Assembly: GCF_020165195.1 (NCBI RefSeq)
Contig: NZ_JAIUHR010000026.1
Location: 38,364-102,363 of the forward strand
Length of the DNA: 64,000 nucleotides
Origin: Mesorhizobium sp. CA14
GTDB taxonomy: Bacteria; Pseudomonadota; Alphaproteobacteria; Rhizobiales; Rhizobiaceae
Reading direction: 5' to 3'
Shown here: positions 50,214 through 61,460 of the stretch, in pieces
How the letters are laid out: each line of letters starts with the position of its first letter
How positions within the stretch are numbered: the first letter of the stretch is position 1
Notes under the pieces: model-generated
Seen by the model: the letters and a program-made list of their open reading frames with translations, nothing else
Told to the model about the DNA's origin: nothing
The model's database searches: none
Program-made: the position numbers and the translations under genes

Positions 50214-51457
50214 ATGTCCTGCGTGATCAGGCAGATGCCCTTCTCCGATACGCGAAAACGCTTGGCGTCGAGCGCCGGGTCCTCTCCGACCACCAGCCCC
50301 TCCGGAATATGCACGCCGTGATCGATGACGACGCGCTTGAGGCTTGCGTTGCGACCGACCTGGACGTCGGGCAGCATCACCACTTCCTCGAGCTTGGAAT
50401 AGGAATTGATGCGCGCGCCGGTGAAAATCAGGCTGCGGCGCAGCGAAGCGCCGGAGACGATGCAGTCGCCGGACACCAGCGAGGAGATCGCCTCGCCGCG
50501 GCGGCCGTCCTCGTCATGCACGAACTTTGCCGGCGGCTTCAATTCGGCATAGGTCCAGATCGGCCAGTCGCGGTCGTAGAGGTCGAGCTCGGGCGTGATG
50601 TCGGTCAGGTCGATATTGGCTTCCCAATAGGCGTCCACGGTTCCGACGTCGCGCCAGTATGGTTCGGCTTCATGCGAGGAACGCACGCAGGACTTGGCGA
50701 AGCGGTGGGCGATCGCCTTGCCGTGCTGCACGATATAAGGGATGATGTCCTTGCCGAAGTCGCGGCTGGAGCCGGGCTCGGCCGCGTCGCGTCGCAACTG
50801 TTCCATCAGGAACCTGGTCTTGAAGACATAGATGCCCATCGAGGCCAGGGCGAATTCCGGCTTGTCCGGGATGCCCGGCGGATCGGCCGGCTTTTCGACG
50901 AAGGCGATGATGTTGTCCTTGGCATCGACATGCATGACGCCGAAGCCTGTCGCCTCCATGCGCGGCACTTCCAGGCAGCCGACGGTGACGTCGGCGCCGG
51001 CGTCGACATGCTGGCGCAGCATCAGCTCGTAGTCCATCTTGTAGATGTGGTCGCCGGCCAGGATGACCATGTATTCGGGTCCATAGGCCTCGATGATGTC
51101 GATGTTCTGGTAGACGGCGTCGGCCGTGCCTTCATACCACTGCGTTTCCGAGACGCGCTGCGATGCCGGCAGGATGTCGAAGCTTTCGTTTCGCTCGGGC
51201 CGCAGGAAGTTCCAGCCGCGCTGCAGATGGCGGATCAGCGAATGCGCCTTGTACTGGGTGGCGACGCCGAGGCGGCGGATGCCGGAGTTCAAGGCATTGG
51301 AGAGGGCAAAGTCGATGATGCGTGTCTTGCCGCCGAAATAGACGGCAGGCTTGGCGCGCCGGTCGGTCAGCTCCTTGAGGCGGCTGCCGCGGCCGCCGGC
51401 CAGCACATAGGCCATGGCATCGCGCGCCAGCGGCTGGGTTCTTTTGATCTCTGCCAT
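50189..51457 (-). CDS. glgC: Glucose-1-phosphate adenylyltransferase (GlgC)
   Basis: A 422-aa enzyme making ADP-glucose, the committed step of glycogen synthesis, normally activated by fructose-6-phosphate and pyruvate in rhizobia. N-terminal AMAYVLAGGRGSRLKELTDRRAKPAVYFGGKTRIIDFALSNALNSGIRR holds the nucleotide and regulatory sites, WYEGTADAVYQN and ILAGDHIYKMDY the catalytic region, and VEKPADPP the sugar-binding lysine; the C-terminal beta-helix follows. The start is the ATG at 51457 with GGGAGGG upstream. The final codons (INKLSTQ) are part of the tandem repeat that continues past the stop. Confidence 0.95.
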   Translation of the reverse strand: MAEIKRTQPLARDAMAYVLAGGRGSRLKELTDRRAKPAVYFGGKTRIIDFALSNALNSGIRRLGVATQYKAHSLIRHLQRGWNFLRPERNESFDILPASQRVSETQWYEGTADAVYQNIDIIEAYGPEYMVILAGDHIYKMDYELMLRQHVDAGADVTVGCLEVPRMEATGFGVMHVDAKDNIIAFVEKPADPPGIPDKPEFALASMGIYVFKTRFLMEQLRRDAAEPGSSRDFGKDIIPYIVQHGKAIAHRFAKSCVRSSHEAEPYWRDVGTVDAYWEANIDLTDITPELDLYDRDWPIWTYAELKPPAKFVHDEDGRRGEAISSLVSGDCIVSGASLRRSLIFTGARINSYSKLEEVVMLPDVQVGRNASLKRVVIDHGVHIPEGLVVGEDPALDAKRFRVSEKGICLITQDMINKLSTQ

Positions 51458-51520
51458 TTTGTTACCCTCCCAAACAAGCTGCCCGGACCGTTGCAAGAGC
51501 AGGATGAGACATCATCTGCT

Positions 51521-53734
51521 TCAATCCGTGACGAATTCCAGCATGATCGTCGACAGCGGCGGCAGAAGCATCGTCGCCGATGTGCCGCCCCCGTCCCCGC
51601 TCGCCTCGACCATGCCGCCATTGCCCATGCCGGAGCCGCCATAGTCGGCGGCATCCGTATTGATGATTTCGCGCCACTTTCCCGCTTTCGGCAGCGGCAC
51701 GCGATAGTTCTCGCGCGGCACCGGCGTGAAATTGGAGATGACGGCGATCGGGTTGCCGTCCGGCGCGCTGCGCAGCCAGGCGAAGACCGAATTGTCGCGG
51801 TCGTCGACGATCAGCCAGGAAAACCCCTCCGGCTCGCAGTCGCGCGCGTGCAGCGCCGGGCGCGAACGGTAGAGATAGTTCAGGTCGCGCACCGTCTGCC
51901 AGACGCCGCGGTGCGGCGCGAATTCCAGCAGGTTCCAATCCAGCGCGCGTTCTTCGCTCCACTCGCGGCGCTGGGCGAATTCCTGGCCCATGAACAAGAG
52001 CTTCTTGCCGGGATAGCCCCACATGAAGGCGTAATAGGCGCGCAGCGTGGCGAATTTCTGCCAGTCGTCGCCGGCAATCTTGTGGAGCAGCGTGCCTTTG
52101 CCGTGCACGACCTCGTCATGCGACAGCGGCAGGACGAAATTTTCCGAGAAAGCGTAGACCAGGCCGAAGGTAATCTCGTTGTGGTGGTGCTTGCGATAGA
52201 TCGGCTCCTTGGAGAGATACTCCAGCGTGTCGTGCATGAAGCCCATGTTCCACTTGAAGCCGAAGCCGAGGCCGCCTTCATGCACGGGATGCGACACTTT
52301 CGGCCATGAGGTCGACTCCTCGGCGATCGTCATCACGCCGGGATGATGGCCATAGAGCTCCTTGTTCATCTTCTGTAGGAAGCTGACGGCCTGCAGGTTC
52401 TCGCGCCCGCCCTTCTCGTTGGGGATCCATTCGCCGGCCTTGCGCGAATAATCGAGGTAGAGCATCGAGGCGACCGCGTCGACGCGCAGGCCGTCGACGT
52501 GGTATTTCTCGGCCCAGAACAGCGCATTGTTGACGAGGAACGACACCACCTCGCGACGACCGAAATTGTAGATGGCGGTGTTCCAGTCCGGGTGGAAACC
52601 CTGGCGCGGATCGGCATGCTCGTAGAGCGAGGTGCCGTCGAATTTCACCAGCCCGTGCTCGTCGACCGGGAAATGCGCCGGCACCCAGTCGAGGATGACG
52701 CCGACGCCGGCGCGATGCGCGCCGTCGACGAAACGGGCAAAGCCGTCCGGATCGCCGAAGCGGGCCGTCGGCGCATAAAGCCCGGTGGTCTGGTAGCCCC
52801 AGGATGGATCGTAGGGGTGCTCCGAGATCGGCAGGAACTCGATATGGGTGAAGCCGGCGTCGGCCACATAGGGGATCAGCCGTGCGGCGAGCTCGTCCCA
52901 GGAGAGGAACGTGCCGTCGTCGCGGCGTTGCCACGAGCCGGCATGGACCTCGTAGATCGAGATTGCCTCGCGCCGGGGATCGGCTTTCTGCCAATAGCTG
53001 CGATGCGCCTCGTCGCCCCATTGATGCGCTATGGGCGGCGCCGTCACCGAAGCGGTCGCCGGGCGCAATTCCGATTCGAAGGCGAACGGGTCGGCCTTCA
53101 GCGGCAGGCGCACGCCGTCGGGCCCGATGATCTCGAACTTGTAGGGCTTGCCAGCGCCGATGTCGGGAATGAACAGCTCCCAGATGCCCGTGTCCTTGCG
53201 GTCGCGCATCGTGTGGCGGCGGCCGTCCCAGTCGTTGAAGGCGCCGACCACGGAGACGCGCCGCGCATTGGGCGCCCAGACGGCGAAATGGACGCCGGTG
53301 GCGCCCTCATGATCGATGATGTGGGCGCCGAGCTTGTCGAACAGCCGTAAGTGCGAGCCCTCGGCCATATAATAATCGTCCATCGGGCCGAGCACCGGAC
53401 CGAAGGAATAGGGGTCGGTCAGCCACCAGTCGCCGCCGGCATTCCTGGCGTGATAGCGCAGCGGCTGGCGCTTGCGGATCGAGACCTTGCCCTCGAAGAA
53501 GCCGGCATCGGCGCTGCGGGAAAGCTCGCCGACCTCTTTGCCGGTCAGCGTGTAGGCCGTGACGAATTCGGCATTGGGCACGAAGCAGCGGGCGATGAAG
53601 CCCTTGCCGGCTTCATGCACGCCCAGGACCGCGAAAGGATTGCCATGCGTTCCGGCGACAATCGCCGCGACATCGCCGGCTGGCGCCAGTCCGTCCGGCC
53701 CGCTTGTCGCAGCGGTCGCGCGCGGCTTCCTCAT
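51521..53734 (-). CDS. glgB: 1,4-alpha-glucan branching enzyme (GlgB)
   Basis: A 737-aa GH13 enzyme that introduces alpha-1,6 branches into glycogen. It has two N-terminal beta-sandwich regions (GTHGNPFAVLGVHEAGKGFIARCF, then VHFAVWAPNARRVSVVGAFNDWDGRRHTMRDR), then the catalytic barrel with DWVPAHFPVDEHGL, GLRVDAVASMLYLDYS (nucleophile), MTIAEESTSWP (acid Glu) and LPLSHDEVVHGKGTL. The start is the ATG at 53734, with GGAGGG nine bases before it; an open frame continues upstream through a hairpin to 53812, so a longer N-terminus cannot be excluded. It lies between glgP and glgC. Confidence 0.95.
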   Translation of the reverse strand: MRKPRATAATSGPDGLAPAGDVAAIVAGTHGNPFAVLGVHEAGKGFIARCFVPNAEFVTAYTLTGKEVGELSRSADAGFFEGKVSIRKRQPLRYHARNAGGDWWLTDPYSFGPVLGPMDDYYMAEGSHLRLFDKLGAHIIDHEGATGVHFAVWAPNARRVSVVGAFNDWDGRRHTMRDRKDTGIWELFIPDIGAGKPYKFEIIGPDGVRLPLKADPFAFESELRPATASVTAPPIAHQWGDEAHRSYWQKADPRREAISIYEVHAGSWQRRDDGTFLSWDELAARLIPYVADAGFTHIEFLPISEHPYDPSWGYQTTGLYAPTARFGDPDGFARFVDGAHRAGVGVILDWVPAHFPVDEHGLVKFDGTSLYEHADPRQGFHPDWNTAIYNFGRREVVSFLVNNALFWAEKYHVDGLRVDAVASMLYLDYSRKAGEWIPNEKGGRENLQAVSFLQKMNKELYGHHPGVMTIAEESTSWPKVSHPVHEGGLGFGFKWNMGFMHDTLEYLSKEPIYRKHHHNEITFGLVYAFSENFVLPLSHDEVVHGKGTLLHKIAGDDWQKFATLRAYYAFMWGYPGKKLLFMGQEFAQRREWSEERALDWNLLEFAPHRGVWQTVRDLNYLYRSRPALHARDCEPEGFSWLIVDDRDNSVFAWLRSAPDGNPIAVISNFTPVPRENYRVPLPKAGKWREIINTDAADYGGSGMGNGGMVEASGDGGGTSATMLLPPLSTIMLEFVTD

Positions 53735-53766
53735 CAAACGGTCGCCCTCCCCGGGCACCTTGTTCT

Positions 53767-53793
53767 GGCGCATGCCTCGCTCCAGCATGCGCC
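53767..53793 (-). other. Perfect hairpin upstream of glgB
   Basis: GGCGCATGC (53767-53775) and GCATGCGCC (53785-53793) pair perfectly around a 9-base loop, 33 bp before the chosen glgB start and 18-25 bp before its ribosome site. If glgB really starts at 53812 this would be coding. With the chosen start it is in the intercistronic leader. Confidence 0.5.
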
Positions 53794-53807
53794 GTTCTTT
53801 GTCTTGG

Positions 53808-53854
53808 TGCATGTCATGGCCCCAAAACCGCTACGCACTTTTGGGCGACATGCA
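53808..53854. repeat. Palindromic repeat, TGCATGTC type (family B)
   Basis: The tips TGCATGTC (53808-53815) and GACATGCA (53847-53854) and the inner arms CCCAAAA (53821-53827) and TTTTGGG (53839-53845) are perfect inverted pairs around a CCGCTACGCAC loop. It lies between glgP and glgB. Confidence 0.75.
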
Positions 53855-53888
53855 TCTGGCCACATTCTTTGCGGCTCATGCAATCATA

Positions 53889-56351
<2,463 letters not shown>

Positions 56352-56408
56352 TTCGCCTCTCGTTCAACTGGTGTGATCATAGCGGCTTGTATCGATCCTC
56401 CCAGTCCC

Positions 56409-56436
56409 ATCCTAGTGCATTGCAACATATACTCAA
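56409..56436 (-). promoter_or_regulatory. Candidate promoter of the glycogen operon
   Basis: On the minus strand, TTGAGT (56431-56436) and TAGGAT (56409-56414) lie 16 bp apart, about 58 bp upstream of glgP. They match a sigma-70 type promoter moderately well. This is the AT-richer part of the 134-bp gap between glgP and frcA. Confidence 0.4.
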
Positions 56437-56474
56437 TCGATTTAGCCGGCTGACCGGTCGCCGTGTGCCGTAGC

Positions 56475-56496
56475 AGACGGCCTGATCAGGCCGTCT
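56475..56496 (-). terminator. Perfect palindrome across the frcA stop codon
   Basis: A 22-bp perfect palindrome: AGACGGCCTGA (56475-56485) followed by its reverse complement (56486-56496). It would form a strong hairpin or cruciform covering the last codons and stop of frcA. No T run follows on the minus strand, so it looks like a 3' mRNA stabiliser or a Rho-independent terminator without the tail. Confidence 0.5.
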
Positions 56497-57283
56497 CCAA
56501 AACTTCCGGCGGAGCCTTGGCGCCGGTCATGAAAGCGACGGCGTCGGACATCGTATATTGCTTCGGATCGATGACGGCGAGGCGACGGCCCAGGCGATGG
56601 ATATGGATGCGATCGGCCACCTCGAAGACATGCGGCATGTTGTGCGAGATGAGCACGATCGGCAGGCCGCGCTTTTTGACGTCGAGCATCAGTTCCAGCA
56701 CGCGGCGGCTTTCCTTGACGCCGAGCGCCGCCGTCGGCTCGTCCATGATGACGACGCGGCTGCCGAAAGCCGCGGCGCGCGCCACCGCGACACCTTGGCG
56801 CTGGCCGCCAGACAGCGTTTCGACCGACTGGTTGATGTTCTGGATCGTCATCAGCCCGAGCTCGGACAATTTCTCGCGGGCGATGCGCGCCATGGCCGAG
56901 CGGTCGAGGCGGCGCAGCCATTGTCCGGCAAAGCCGGGTTTGCGCAGCTCGCGGCCGAGGAACATGTTGTCGGCGATCGATAGCGCCGGCGACAAGGCCA
57001 GGTTCTGGTAGACGGTCTCGATGCCGGCCATGCGCGCCTCGATCGGCGAGCGGAAATGCACCGGGCTACCGTTGAGCTCGATCGTGCCGGAGTCCGGGAT
57101 GACCGCGCCGCAGAGCGCCTTGACCAGCGTCGACTTTCCGGCGCCGTTGTCGCCGATGACGGCAAGGATCTCGCCCGGCATCAGGTCGAAATCGGCATTG
57201 TCGAGCGCCACCACCCGACCGTAGCGCTTGTTGAGGCCTTTGGCCTGAAGAATGGGGATCTGATGAATGGACTGGGTGCTCAT
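56486..57283 (-). CDS. frcA: Fructose-type sugar ABC transporter ATPase (FrcA-like)
   Basis: A 265-aa single-domain ABC ATPase. Walker A is VIGDNGAGKSTLVKAL, the signature is LSGGQRQGVAVARAA and Walker B is VVIMDEPTAALGVKES. The single domain and sequence pattern match FrcA of the S. meliloti fructose/ribose/mannose transporter and differ from the double-domain RbsA/XylG ATPases. The ATG at 57283 overlaps the frcC stop by four bases. It supplies energy to the FrcC permease; a symporter is not implied. Confidence 0.88.
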   Translation of the reverse strand: MSTQSIHQIPILQAKGLNKRYGRVVALDNADFDLMPGEILAVIGDNGAGKSTLVKALCGAVIPDSGTIELNGSPVHFRSPIEARMAGIETVYQNLALSPALSIADNMFLGRELRKPGFAGQWLRRLDRSAMARIAREKLSELGLMTIQNINQSVETLSGGQRQGVAVARAAAFGSRVVIMDEPTAALGVKESRRVLELMLDVKKRGLPIVLISHNMPHVFEVADRIHIHRLGRRLAVIDPKQYTMSDAVAFMTGAKAPPEVLETA

Positions 57284-58356
57284 GCCGAAATCTTCCTGAT
57301 CCACTGATCGATGGTGACGGCGAGGATGATGAGGATGCCGACGGTGAACTCCTGCCAGAGCGAGTCGACGCCTGCGAGCGCGAGACCATTGCGGAAGACG
57401 CCGACGATGAGCGCGCCGAACAATGTCCCGACGATCGAGCCGCGCCCGCCGAACAGCGAGGTGCCGCCGATCACCACGGCGGTGATGGCATCGAGGTTGG
57501 CGGTCTGGTTGCCGAGCGGGCTGGCCGCGCCGATGCGGCCGATGAGCGCCCAGGCGGCGACGGCGCAGATAAAGCCGGCCAGCGTGTAGACGGCAATGAA
57601 CACGCCGCGGGTGTTGATGCCGGCGAGGCGTGCGGCTTCGTCGTCGTCACCGGTCGCGTAGACATGGCGGCCAAAGGCGGTGCGGTTCAACACATACCAG
57701 ATGATCAGAGCGGTCAGAATCATGGCGATGGCGCCGTAGGTCAGCACCGCGCCCCCGCCAAGCCGTATCGTGTGGCCCAGCCATTGCAGCAGCGGTCCCG
57801 CCGCCTCGATGTCCTGGGCGCGCACGGTCTCGGAATGCGAGACGTAGATGACCATCGCGCCGTAGACGCTCCAGGAGCCGAGCGTGACGATGAAGGGCGG
57901 CAGCTTGATCACCGCCACCAGCACGCCGTTGATCAGGCCGCACACAAGACCCGTGAGCAGGCCCAGCACAAAGCTCAGTTCGACCGGCACGCCGTAGGTG
58001 ACGGTCAGCCTGCCCATGACGATGGACGACAGCACCATCATCGCGCCGACCGAAAGATCGATGCCGGCGGTCAGGATGACCAGCGTCTGGGCGATGCCCA
58101 GAAAGGCGATGATGGTGACCTGTTGCAGGACAAGCGAAAGATTGAACGGCGCAAAGAACCGTCCGCCCGCCGCGACCGAAAAGATCAGAACACCGATGAC
58201 CAGTACGATGAACGGGATGGCCGTAGGGTATTCGTGCAGGAAGCGCTGGATGCTCTTCAGCACCGAGCCCCGATCTTCGTCGAAGCTCGCCACGGACTGG
58301 TCGCTGCCGTGAAGGCCGCGCTCGGCAGAGACCGAGCCGGTTGCGTCGTCACTCAT
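57280..58356 (-). CDS. frcC: Fructose-type sugar ABC transporter permease (FrcC-like)
   Basis: A 358-aa inner-membrane permease of the BPD_transp_2 (RbsC/FrcC) family. A ~45-residue cytoplasmic N-terminus (SVLKSIQRFLHEYPTAIPFIVLVIGVLIF begins the first span) precedes eight to ten hydrophobic spans. The family segment GIDLSVGAMMVLSSIV, then TGDDDEAARLAGINTRGVFIAVYTLAGF and AVVIGGTSLFGGRGSIVGTLFGALIVGVFRNGL are characteristic. It follows frcB after a 193-bp gap with a hairpin and a palindromic repeat, and overlaps frcA. Confidence 0.9.
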   Translation of the reverse strand: MSDDATGSVSAERGLHGSDQSVASFDEDRGSVLKSIQRFLHEYPTAIPFIVLVIGVLIFSVAAGGRFFAPFNLSLVLQQVTIIAFLGIAQTLVILTAGIDLSVGAMMVLSSIVMGRLTVTYGVPVELSFVLGLLTGLVCGLINGVLVAVIKLPPFIVTLGSWSVYGAMVIYVSHSETVRAQDIEAAGPLLQWLGHTIRLGGGAVLTYGAIAMILTALIIWYVLNRTAFGRHVYATGDDDEAARLAGINTRGVFIAVYTLAGFICAVAAWALIGRIGAASPLGNQTANLDAITAVVIGGTSLFGGRGSIVGTLFGALIVGVFRNGLALAGVDSLWQEFTVGILIILAVTIDQWIRKISA

Positions 58357-58386
58357 TTCTGTCCCCTCCCAAGGGTCCCGTTTCGG

Positions 58387-58412
58387 GAAAGGGCGGCCGG
58401 AGCCGCCCTTTC
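58387..58412 (-). terminator. Strong stem-loop between frcB and frcC
   Basis: GAAAGGGCGGC (58387-58397) pairs with GCCGCCCTTTC (58402-58412): a perfect 11-bp stem with a 4-base loop, 31 bp before frcC. No long T run follows. It resembles the intercistronic hairpins of ABC operons that stabilise the binding-protein message and reduce read-through. Confidence 0.7.
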
Positions 58413-58490
58413 GTTGAGTTTAGTCCGTTACCGCGGATTAGATCAGGACGAAATTTGGTTGAATTGTCATCCCGATCTAAATCTTTGTTG

Positions 58491-58540
58491 GAGCATGATC
58501 TTTTCCGAAAACCGGTTCCCACTTTTCGGGATCATGCTCT
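58491..58540. repeat. Palindromic repeat, GAGCATGATC type (family A)
   Basis: The tips GAGCATGATC (58491-58500) and GATCATGCTC (58530-58539) and the inner arms CCGAAAA (58505-58511) and TTTTCGG (58523-58529) are perfect inverted pairs. It is the best preserved copy of the family in the window, located just after the frcB stop. Confidence 0.85.
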
Positions 58541-58549
58541 AGGAAGGCA

Positions 58550-59578
58550 TCAGCCCCAGCAAAGTTCCGCGCCCTTCTTGCTGTCGATCGATTCGACCCC
58601 CTTGACGGGCTTGTCGGTGATCAGCGTGGCGCCGGTGTCGAAGAACTCCTTGCCGGGGGTCGGCTTCGGCTTCTCACCGGTCTTGGCGAATTTCTCGATC
58701 GCTTCCATGGCCATGGCGGCCATCTTCAGCGGATATTGCTGCGAGGTCGCGCCGATGACGCCGGCCGCGACGTTCTTCACGCCCGGGCAACCGCCGTCGA
58801 TCGAAACCACCAGAACCGAGCCGTCATCCTTGCCCGCCGCCTTGAGCGCCTGGTAGCCGCCAGCCGCCGCCGGCTCGTTGATCGTGTACATCACGCTGAC
58901 GTCGGGGCATTTCTGCAGCAGCGTTTCCATGGCGGTGCGGCCGCCATCCTCGGCGCCGCCGGTCATCTCGTGGCCGCAGATGCGCGCATCATTCTCGTCG
59001 CCGTATTTCTTCGGATCCTTGATGTCGATGCCGAAGCCCTTCATGAAGCCCTGGTCGCGCAGATAGTCGACGGTCGGCTGGTTGGTGGCGAGATCGAGGA
59101 AGGCGATCTTGGCGCTCGAGGCCTTGTCGCCCAGCGTGCCCTTGGCCCATTGTCCGATCAACTCACCGGCCTTGAAATTGTCGGTTGCGAAAGTGGCATC
59201 CGCGGCACCGATCGGATCGAGCGGCGTGTCGAGCACGATGACCAGAAGGCCGGCATCGCGCGCCTTCTTGATGGTCGGCACGATGGCGCTGGAATCGCTC
59301 GGCACGATGGCGAAGCCCTTGGCGCCGGCCGAGATCAGGTTCTCGATGGCCGCGACCTGGCTGTCATTGTCACCGTCGAACTTGCCGGCAAAGGTCTGCA
59401 GGGTCAGGCCAAGCTCCTTGGCCTTGGCTTGCGCGCCTTCGCGCATCTTGACGAAGAACGGGTTGCCCTCGGTCTTGGTGATCAGGCCGACGATGTCGGC
59501 GGCATACGAGGCCGTGGCCATCGCGCCGTAAAAGGCGAGGCCGGCAACGGCCGCCTTCAGAATAGTCCATTTACGCAT
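58550..59578 (-). CDS. frcB: Fructose-type sugar-binding protein (FrcB-like)
   Basis: A 342-aa periplasmic binding protein. A Sec signal peptide (MRKWTILKAAVAGLAFYGAMATASYA, ~26 aa) is followed by a Peripla_BP_4 domain: ADIVGLITKTEGNPFFVKMREGAQAKAKELG, DGDNDSQVAAIENLISAGAKGFAIVPSDSSAIVPTIKKARDAGLLVIVLDTPLDP and VMYTINEPAAAGGYQALKAAGKDD. Length and order match FrcB, which binds fructose, ribose and mannose in S. meliloti. GGAGG lies six bases before the ATG. It is the first gene of the importer operon, divergent from frcR. Confidence 0.9.
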   Translation of the reverse strand: MRKWTILKAAVAGLAFYGAMATASYAADIVGLITKTEGNPFFVKMREGAQAKAKELGLTLQTFAGKFDGDNDSQVAAIENLISAGAKGFAIVPSDSSAIVPTIKKARDAGLLVIVLDTPLDPIGAADATFATDNFKAGELIGQWAKGTLGDKASSAKIAFLDLATNQPTVDYLRDQGFMKGFGIDIKDPKKYGDENDARICGHEMTGGAEDGGRTAMETLLQKCPDVSVMYTINEPAAAGGYQALKAAGKDDGSVLVVSIDGGCPGVKNVAAGVIGATSQQYPLKMAAMAMEAIEKFAKTGEKPKPTPGKEFFDTGATLITDKPVKGVESIDSKKGAELCWG

Positions 59579-59689
59579 GATTTCCTCCCAGTGAACCACT
59601 CCGGCGCCGGCCAACCGGCGCCTGCGGAGCGCCCACCGAAGTTCTCCCAGTGTGGGCGCAATGTCAAAAAGACACCAGTCCGCAACGGC

Positions 59690-59725
59690 TGTCAATAAAT
59701 AAATCACTCTTATTTATTATTGACA
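59690..59725. promoter_or_regulatory. frcB/frcR divergent operator and paired -35 boxes
   Basis: TGTCAATAAATAAAT (59690-59704) and ATTTATTATTGACA (59712-59725) form an inverted repeat with one extra base and a 7-bp centre. Each outer tip is a TTGACA -35 box reading outward: towards frcB on the minus strand and towards frcR on the plus strand. ROK regulators bind AT-rich inverted repeats of this kind (NagC sites contain TTATTT...AAATAA), so FrcR binding here would shut both directions at once. Confidence 0.75.
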
Positions 59726-59788
59726 CCCTTGCGCTGTTCACCCATTCTGAACGAAAAGCACCAAGGGGAAACAGACGGGAGGAACAGG

Positions 59789-61012
59789 GTGGAGACCGGC
59801 ATTGCGAGGCACGGTTCGCCCGAGGCTTTGGAGAGCCGGCTGCGTCGCGGCACCAACCAGAGCGGAATGCGCGACCACAATGAACGGCTCGTGCTGTCCT
59901 TAGTGCGCCAGCATGGCAGCCTGGCCAAATCCGACATCGCGCGCATGACAGGCCTGTCGGCCCAGACGGTGTCGGTGATCATGCGCGAGCTCGAGGAAGA
60001 CAAGCTGCTCGTGCGCCAGGCGCCGCTGCGCGGCAAGATCGGCCAGCCTTCGATCCCGATGGCACTCAACCCGGAAGGCGCCTTCTTCATCGGCCTCAAG
60101 ATCGGCCGTCGCTCGGCCGAGCTGGTGCTGATAGACTTTCTCGGCAATGTGCGCGCCATGCTGCAGCATTCCTATCGCTATCCCGCACCGCGCGAGACCG
60201 TCGAGTTCGTCACCGCCGGCATCAAGACGATGCGCGGCGAGCTGACGCCGACGCAGGACAAGCGCATTGCCGGGCTCGGCATCGCCATGCCGTTCGAGCT
60301 ATGGAACTGGGCAGACACGGCCGGCGCGCCGCGCGAAATCATGGACGAATGGCGCCATCGCGACATCCGCGCCGACATCCAGGGACAATGCGACTTTCCG
60401 GTCTATCTGCAGAACGACGCGACCTCGGCCTGCGGAGCCGAGCTCGTCTTCGGCCAGGCGGGCGCAGCGCGCGACTTCGTCTATTTCTATATCGGCGCGT
60501 TCGCCGGCGGCGGCATCGTGCTCAATGGCCGCCTTTATAGCGGACCCAACGGCAATGCCGGCGCGCTGGGCTCGATGCCGGTACCGGGGCCGGACGGCAA
60601 GCCGACGCAGCTCATCGACGTGGCCTCGATCGCCATGCTGGAGAAGGCGCTCTCGGCCAAGGGCATCGACGGCTCCTACTTGTGGACCTCGCCGCAGGAA
60701 TGGGGCGATATCGGCGCGGAGCTCGATGACTGGATCGCCAGCGCCTCGCAGGCGCTTGCCTATGCCATTGTCGCGGCCTCGTCGGTCATTGATTTCGAAG
60801 CGGCGGTCATCGATGGCTGGATGCCGCTCGATGTGCGGCGCCGGCTGGTCGATGCCGTGACGGAAGCGATTGCCAGCGTCGACGCCGAAGGGCTGAAGCT
60901 GCCCATCGTTCGCGAGGGGACGGTCGGCATCCACGCACGCGCCATGGGCGGCGCCAGCCTGCCGCTCTCCGAGCGCTTCCTGATCGGACCGAACACGTCC
61001 GGGGGCGCCTGA
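59789..61012 (+). CDS. frcR: ROK-family regulator of the fructose-type transporter (FrcR-like)
   Basis: A 407-aa ROK-family repressor. Residues ~20-85 are a winged helix (NERLVLSLVRQHGSLAKSDIARMTGLSAQTVSVIMRELEEDKLL); the rest is the sugar-kinase-like ROK domain with FFIGLKIGRRSAELVLIDFLG, YLQNDATSACGAELVFGQ and FAGGGIVLNG. The cysteine-rich zinc motif typical of ROK proteins is absent: the place reads SGPNGNAGALGSMPVPG. The start is GTG at 59789 with GGAGG six bases before it. It is first in an operon with the mutarotase and kinase genes. Confidence 0.88.
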   Translation: METGIARHGSPEALESRLRRGTNQSGMRDHNERLVLSLVRQHGSLAKSDIARMTGLSAQTVSVIMRELEEDKLLVRQAPLRGKIGQPSIPMALNPEGAFFIGLKIGRRSAELVLIDFLGNVRAMLQHSYRYPAPRETVEFVTAGIKTMRGELTPTQDKRIAGLGIAMPFELWNWADTAGAPREIMDEWRHRDIRADIQGQCDFPVYLQNDATSACGAELVFGQAGAARDFVYFYIGAFAGGGIVLNGRLYSGPNGNAGALGSMPVPGPDGKPTQLIDVASIAMLEKALSAKGIDGSYLWTSPQEWGDIGAELDDWIASASQALAYAIVAASSVIDFEAAVIDGWMPLDVRRRLVDAVTEAIASVDAEGLKLPIVREGTVGIHARAMGGASLPLSERFLIGPNTSGGA

Positions 61013-61013
61013 C

Positions 61014-61460
61014 ATGCTGATCGGCATCCCGTCGCTGCTCGGGCCCCAGTTCCTGGCGACGCTCAGGGCAATGGGTCATGGCGACGAGATCGCGATCGTC
61101 GATGGCAATTATCCGGCCGAGGAACAGGCGCGACGGCTGATCCGCGCGGACGGTCACCACGTCATAGCCGTCCTCGACGCCGTGCTCAGCGTGCTGCCGG
61201 TGGACGAGGCGGTGCCGGAGGCGTTGTTCCGTGCTTCGGTGAAGGGCGACCCGGCGCTGGCCGACCCCGTGCATCGCGAGATGGAAGCGGTTTGCGCCAG
61301 GCGTGCGCCGGGTCATAAGGTGGTTGCGCTGGCCGGGGCCGACTTCTATGCACGCGTCAAGGCCGCGCACGCCATTGTCGCGACCAGCGAACCCAGGCTG
61401 TTTGCCAACATCATCATCCGCAAGGGCGTGATCCATCCGCCGGAGACGAAGACGACATGA
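61014..61460 (+). CDS. RbsD/FucU-family sugar mutarotase
   Basis: A 148-aa member of the RbsD/FucU family, which converts the anomers or ring forms of ribose or fucose so that imported sugar enters metabolism quickly. MLIGIPSLLGPQFLATLRAMGHGDEIAIVDGNYPAEE contains the catalytic His in GHGDEI; VLSVLPVDE, EREM-like HREMEAVCARRAPG and FYARVKAAHAIVATSEPRLFANIIIRKGVI match FucU. Which sugar it prefers cannot be read. Start ATG is one base after the frcR stop; its own stop overlaps the kinase start (ATGA). Confidence 0.88.
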   Translation: MLIGIPSLLGPQFLATLRAMGHGDEIAIVDGNYPAEEQARRLIRADGHHVIAVLDAVLSVLPVDEAVPEALFRASVKGDPALADPVHREMEAVCARRAPGHKVVALAGADFYARVKAAHAIVATSEPRLFANIIIRKGVIHPPETKTT

